From the NCBI GenBank assembly GCA_051011135.1, contig JBPCUO010000034.1:1-8321 (forward strand): DNA of 8,321 nt, written 5' to 3'. The position numbers and the translations under genes were made by a program. The notes under the pieces were generated by a model. It searched no databases, was not told where the DNA came from, and saw only the letters and a list, made by a program, of their open reading frames with translations. This DNA comes from JACOND01 sp051011135 (GTDB taxonomy: Bacteria; Bdellovibrionota; Bdellovibrionia; Bdellovibrionales; UBA1609). Below, piece after piece: positions 4,905 to 8,321 of the stretch; the stretch's first letter is position 1, and the number at the start of each line of letters is the position of its first letter.

Positions 4905-6682
4905 TCATATCGATTGACGATAAAGGTGCTGTAAAGAACATCAAAACCATCGGAAAGGAAGCTGAAAAAGCTAAGGAATCCGTTGAGGACGTTGGAAAGG
5001 CTGGAGAGAAAGCTGGGAAGGGTCTTGAAAAAGGTGGCAAAGGTGGTAAGAAGTTTGGAAAATCTCTGAAGCTTGTCGGGACTGCCTGGAAAGCTATAGG
5101 AATAGGAGCTGTTATTGCGTTACTTGTAAGACTTGCAGGTATCTTTGGAGAGAATCAAAAGGTAGCTGATGCTTTTGCAATAGTAATGGAAACCGTATCT
5201 GTTATAACTAACAAGTTTATAACCTGGGTTCTTGAAGCTGTTCCAAAAGCTTATCAACAAATCAAAGATTTCTTCCAAGCACCAGGTAAATACTGGGAAG
5301 AGTTCAAGTCTGTCTTCAAAGACGGAGTAATGGCTTTAGTCAATACTACATTGGACATGTTTGGTTACTTAGCTTCGGCAGTAAAGAAACTATTTACAGG
5401 AGACTTTTCAGGGGCTTTAGATGACGCCAAGAAAGCCTTAGCGGCTCATCCATTAGCTGTCATTATAAAGAAGACAGTAGAGGTTGCTAAAGATGCTGTA
5501 AAGGGCGTTGTAGCCGTTGTAAAAGAGGTTACAAGCGAGGTTACAGATGCGGTTGATGCTGCTACTAAACTCGTCAATGCCAAGAAAGCTGCAGCTCTTG
5601 CTGAAGTTGAACTACAAAAGTTACAACTACAGTTCCAAACTCAAGCTGAGAAACTCAGACAACAACGAGATAACGACAGATTATCGATTGAAGATAGGAT
5701 TGAAGCTAACCGAAAGTTAGCGGCTGTATTAGCTGAACAATCTGAAGCAGAAAAAAAGGCAGCTCAAGCTGCAATATATGCTGCTAAGCTACAATACGAG
5801 AAAACAAAAAACGATACTGACCTAATAGCTCTAAAAACAGCTCAGCTGAAGTTAGATGAGATTGAGGAACGTGTCAATAGTCAGAAGTCAGAACAGCTTA
5901 CGAATCTAAATGCATTGAAACGTGAGCAGGTAGCTTTAGACAAATCAATCATTGCTGGAAAACGTGAGGTTCAAGAAATAGAAGCTAACGCTATTATTGA
6001 TGAGGAGTTGATTCTTACAGAAAGACTTCAACTTCAAAGAGATTTTCTTGACCAGAAGTATCAAGACCAGATTGCCGATTTAGATGCTGAAATAGCATTA
6101 CATAAAAAGGGAACTCAGGCTTATCAAGATGCTGTTACTGCTAAAGAAAAAGCAAATGCTCAATATTCAGCAGATGTAAAGAAAAATAATAGAGAACAAG
6201 CTGACGCTGACAGAGCCTTAGCTCAACAAAAACTAAAGATTGCAGGAGATGCTTTTGGAGCATTGTCTGATATCTTAGGGAAGAACTCTAAAGCTGGTAA
6301 AGCGGCTGCAATAGCTCAAGCTATTATCAACACGTATGCTGGGGTTACTGAAATCTGGAAGAATCCAACAACTATACCTGAACCATTTGGAACTATTCAA
6401 AAGGTAGCTTCAACTGCATTAGCATTGAAGTCAGGATTTAGTGCTGTAAAAGCCATTACATCTACCAAAATACCTGGTGGTGGTGGTGGTGGAGCTGGTG
6501 GTGGAGCTTCTGCAACTATCGCACCTCCTTCATTTTCATTGATAGGAAATAGCGACTCAAGTAGACTCAGTGAAACCATTGGAGATGCTCAGAAGAACCA
6601 GAAAGTTAGCTTAGTTACAGACGAGCTCGAAATGCACAATAATAAAAACAAGGTAGTTTTAGAAAACACCGAAATAGGATAA
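4883..6682 (+). CDS. Tape-measure-like tail protein
   Basis: This 599-residue protein has the architecture of a phage tail tape measure, which sets tail length and is ejected with the DNA. A Lys/Gly/Ala-rich N-terminus (20-62) precedes a hydrophobic segment (about 64-90, KLVGTAWKAIGIGAVIALL) and a second hydrophobic/amphipathic zone (95-215). A long coiled coil rich in A, E, K, Q and L follows at about 230-455. The segment AAIAQAIINTYAGVTEIWKN (475-494), with PEPFGTIQKVASTALALKSG after it (499-518), is the C-terminal motif common in phage tape-measure and minor tail proteins. A Gly-rich linker (532-541) joins this to a polar tail. At about 0.15 nm per residue, the usual tape-measure rule, it would fit a tail near 90 nm if no other protein contributes. 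The start at 4883 lies 22 bases inside the small upstream ORF and follows ACGAAA with no Shine-Dalgarno. A long coiled-coil tail or fibre component is the main alternative. Confidence 0.82.
   Translation: MAEERQVIISIDDKGAVKNIKTIGKEAEKAKESVEDVGKAGEKAGKGLEKGGKGGKKFGKSLKLVGTAWKAIGIGAVIALLVRLAGIFGENQKVADAFAIVMETVSVITNKFITWVLEAVPKAYQQIKDFFQAPGKYWEEFKSVFKDGVMALVNTTLDMFGYLASAVKKLFTGDFSGALDDAKKALAAHPLAVIIKKTVEVAKDAVKGVVAVVKEVTSEVTDAVDAATKLVNAKKAAALAEVELQKLQLQFQTQAEKLRQQRDNDRLSIEDRIEANRKLAAVLAEQSEAEKKAAQAAIYAAKLQYEKTKNDTDLIALKTAQLKLDEIEERVNSQKSEQLTNLNALKREQVALDKSIIAGKREVQEIEANAIIDEELILTERLQLQRDFLDQKYQDQIADLDAEIALHKKGTQAYQDAVTAKEKANAQYSADVKKNNREQADADRALAQQKLKIAGDAFGALSDILGKNSKAGKAAAIAQAIINTYAGVTEIWKNPTTIPEPFGTIQKVASTALALKSGFSAVKAITSTKIPGGGGGGAGGGASATIAPPSFSLIGNSDSSRLSETIGDAQKNQKVSLVTDELEMHNNKNKVVLENTEIG
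6476..6490 (+). repeat. (GGT)5 trinucleotide run encoding a Gly linker
   Basis: Five perfect GGT codons begin at residue 532 of the tape-measure-like protein and continue as GGA GCT GGT GGT GGA, giving a ten-residue Gly/Ala linker between the hydrophobic C-terminal motif and the polar tail. Slippage here would change linker length in whole residues and keep the frame. Confidence 0.85.
6676..6679 (+). promoter_or_regulatory. Weak Shine-Dalgarno-like AGGA before the protease gene
   Basis: AGGA lies inside the end of the tape-measure gene, five bases before the ATG at 6685. It is the only start in the window with a recognisable Shine-Dalgarno-like core at proper spacing; the other starts have A/T-rich leaders. 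It may therefore be chance. Confidence 0.3.
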
Positions 6683-6684
6683 AA

Positions 6685-7314
6685 ATGGAAGACAATATAT
6701 TTGAACTTAGAAGAAATGAAGACGATGGTAAAGAAGGAATCTTTGCAATCAGTCTTGTAGAGGAGCCTGCAATCGAAGAAGATGCAGTATATTTCTCAAA
6801 GGAAGATGACACTTATAACTTCCAGATTGATGAGGAACGTGGAATGATGACAGGTCCAATAATGATACCTGGGAAGAAAATACCAAGACCTTCAAAGAAG
6901 AAGACAGTATTTTTCTCTAAAGAAGGAATCGAAGAAGAGATTTATAATCTCTCAGCTGTCCCATTTACATTGAATCATGGTAAAAACGAAGCAGGAAAAC
7001 CTGACTTTGTTGACGGAGTAAAACTTGCAGAAAAATGGGTCATTGAAGATTCTATGGATAAAGCTTATGGTCGAGGATTTGACCCTGAGAAGCTTCCTAT
7101 AGGAACTGGAATGATTACAGCAAAGTTTTTAGACCCTGCAAATAATCCATTATGGAAAAAAGTAAAGGAGCAAGCTATAAAAGGTTTCTCTCTTGAAGGA
7201 AGATTCGCAAATGAAGAAGTTGAAGCAACTGAAGAACATTCAGTCAATGCTGAGATATCTGAAATAATCGAAGATTACACTAATCATAAGAACACACTAA
7301 AGAATGGCAACTAA
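6685..7314 (+). CDS. XkdF-like phage prohead (capsid maturation) protease
   Basis: The 209 residues match the XkdF-like group of phage serine proteases, which trim scaffold and capsid proteins during prohead maturation. Visible landmarks in order are GIFAISLVEEPAIEED (18-33), a mid-strand GMMTGPIMIPGKKIPR (53-68), FTLNHG (94-99) with the probable catalytic His H98, WVIEDSMDKAYGRGF (118-132), then the strand GTGMITAKFLD (140-150) and IKGFSLEGRF (165-174) with the probable nucleophile S169. The acidic C-terminal tail (175-209) is short, so no fused scaffold domain is present. The gene starts 2 bases after the tape-measure gene and its end overlaps the next gene by 11 bases. A protease directly after a tape measure is unusual, since such proteases normally sit with portal and capsid genes; the head module may lie near, or gene order may be rearranged. 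Identification by motif is strong; activity is inferred. Confidence 0.85.
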   Translation: MEDNIFELRRNEDDGKEGIFAISLVEEPAIEEDAVYFSKEDDTYNFQIDEERGMMTGPIMIPGKKIPRPSKKKTVFFSKEGIEEEIYNLSAVPFTLNHGKNEAGKPDFVDGVKLAEKWVIEDSMDKAYGRGFDPEKLPIGTGMITAKFLDPANNPLWKKVKEQAIKGFSLEGRFANEEVEATEEHSVNAEISEIIEDYTNHKNTLKNGN

Positions 7315-8321
7315 TACATCAGCCCCTAAGACAAGGGTAGGAACTAACTATACGGTTACTCCTGGACATTTTACGACCCCTCGATTGGGAGAAGTAGAGC
7401 AGCGGGAAGGTGTTGTTGTTTATGACTCAGATGACAAGACTCTGAAATATCATAATGGAGTTTCATTTGTAACTCTTTCAGATAATCAAAACTTCTATTT
7501 CAACTACAATGGAGGCTTCGACCTCGATACACTAACTGTAGGAACTCAGCTCGTTGTAACAATAGCAGCTGATTTAGATTGGCAACAAGGACTCAGAGGT
7601 AGCTTTATTCATAATATTGACAACTACTTTACGTTTTCTACAGTGTCATACGATAAGGAAACTGGAGAGCTAATATTTGATGTTGAATCAATAAAAGGTT
7701 CTGGAGTATTTACAGCCTGGTCAGGAGACATAATCGGTGCTGGAATATTAGACGGAACGATTACAGTTCGAGTTGAAGGTATTTTTGACAACTGGGACGC
7801 TCTACAAGCCCACACGTTTACTCCAGCTCTTACAGTTGGACAAATGGTATACTTGAGGAACGCTCAGGGCTTAGGAAGCGTATTTGGAGTTCAGACACCA
7901 GGATGGCTTGGTGGAACATACTATCCAGCTGGTTACTATTCTTGGGATGGTTCTGAGTTTGATTTCACAAACGAAGCTATTGTAGCAAGTATCAATACTG
8001 CATTAGGTCAGTTGGTTCCAATAAACGGAACTACTGGATACGTCTTAGCTAAGACAGATACAGGATTTGAATGGGCTGACCCAGGAAGTACAATGCTTCC
8101 AACTACAGTTGTTATAACAAATCCTACAGCATCTCAGAAGATAATAGCTCCTGACGGAACTCAGACAATAATCCAAGGAGACTTTGATATATTGGATGAC
8201 TTAGGTTCTAAGATATTAGACGTAAGTGGAGGTTCAGGAGATTTTCACGTTGAAGACGGAGGAAATGTAAAGCTTCTATTTGATAGGAGCTCTGGAAAGT
8301 TTTATTATGATTCAGCCAACA
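7304..8321 (+). CDS. Tail-fibre-like structural protein, N-terminal part (3' partial)
   Basis: The gene starts at an ATG 11 bases inside the end of the protease gene and runs off the window, leaving 339 visible residues. The N-terminus has the fibre-type motif GVVVYDSDDKTLKYHNGVSFV (36-56; compare the common 'G.vvYds.d..l.yydG..w'). Next comes FSTVSYDKETGELIFDV (111-127) followed by GSGVFTAWSG (132-141), a beta-strand pattern typical of phage tail fibres. GTTGYVLAKTDTGFEWAD (242-259) resembles the 'G..G.vL.ktg.g..Wad' motif also frequent in fibres and baseplate-proximal proteins. The remainder is beta-prone and rich in D, G and T, with no cysteine. It probably forms part of the receptor-binding or virion-surface apparatus. 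A virion decoration or head-fibre protein is possible given the protease next to it. Total length is unknown. Confidence 0.78.
   Translation, partial: MATNTSAPKTRVGTNYTVTPGHFTTPRLGEVEQREGVVVYDSDDKTLKYHNGVSFVTLSDNQNFYFNYNGGFDLDTLTVGTQLVVTIAADLDWQQGLRGSFIHNIDNYFTFSTVSYDKETGELIFDVESIKGSGVFTAWSGDIIGAGILDGTITVRVEGIFDNWDALQAHTFTPALTVGQMVYLRNAQGLGSVFGVQTPGWLGGTYYPAGYYSWDGSEFDFTNEAIVASINTALGQLVPINGTTGYVLAKTDTGFEWADPGSTMLPTTVVITNPTASQKIIAPDGTQTIIQGDFDILDDLGSKILDVSGGSGDFHVEDGGNVKLLFDRSSGKFYYDSAN

Overview
The window reads as the middle of a tailed-phage (or prophage) structural region. All genes lie on the + strand and are packed almost end to end: at eight consecutive gene junctions the spacing runs from a 17-base gap to a 23-base overlap. 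The DNA is AT-rich. Most start codons have A-rich leaders and no clear Shine-Dalgarno sequence, which is typical of Bacteroidota. The cysteine-bearing C-terminal cap of the first protein and the marine-virus look of several proteins also point to a phage of a Bacteroidota (possibly aquatic flavobacterial) host. That host assignment is inference. No tRNA, rRNA, CRISPR, integrase, transposase or terminator is visible.

Layout. (1) Positions 1-1281 hold the C-terminal 426 residues of a large surface/fibre-like protein: beta-rich repeats, then a 129-residue Ser/Thr repeat tract, then a short cap with four cysteines. (2) Positions 1299-4764 hold a translationally overlapping group: a 70-residue unknown protein, an O-fucosyltransferase-like glycosyltransferase, a NodU/CmcH/TobZ-family carbamoyltransferase, and a probable 2-oxoglutarate/Fe(II)-type dioxygenase. 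(3) Positions 4761-4904 hold a 47-residue basic ORF bridging this group to the next. (4) Positions 4883-7314 hold a tape-measure-like tail protein and an XkdF-like prohead protease. (5) Positions 7304-8321 hold the N-terminal 339 residues of a tail-fibre-like protein that leaves the window.

How it may work together. The tape measure, protease and fibre proteins belong to virion assembly. The three-enzyme group immediately follows a protein whose C-terminal part is two-thirds Ser/Thr, the ideal acceptor for O-glycosylation. The most interesting reading is a phage-encoded virion-decoration cassette: a glycosyltransferase puts a sugar on the Ser/Thr stalk (or on another glycan), the carbamoyltransferase caps a sugar hydroxyl, and the dioxygenase hydroxylates a residue or sugar. 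This is a hypothesis from gene order and family. The rival explanation, that the carbamoyltransferase acts on modified DNA bases or host surface glycans, cannot be excluded from this window.
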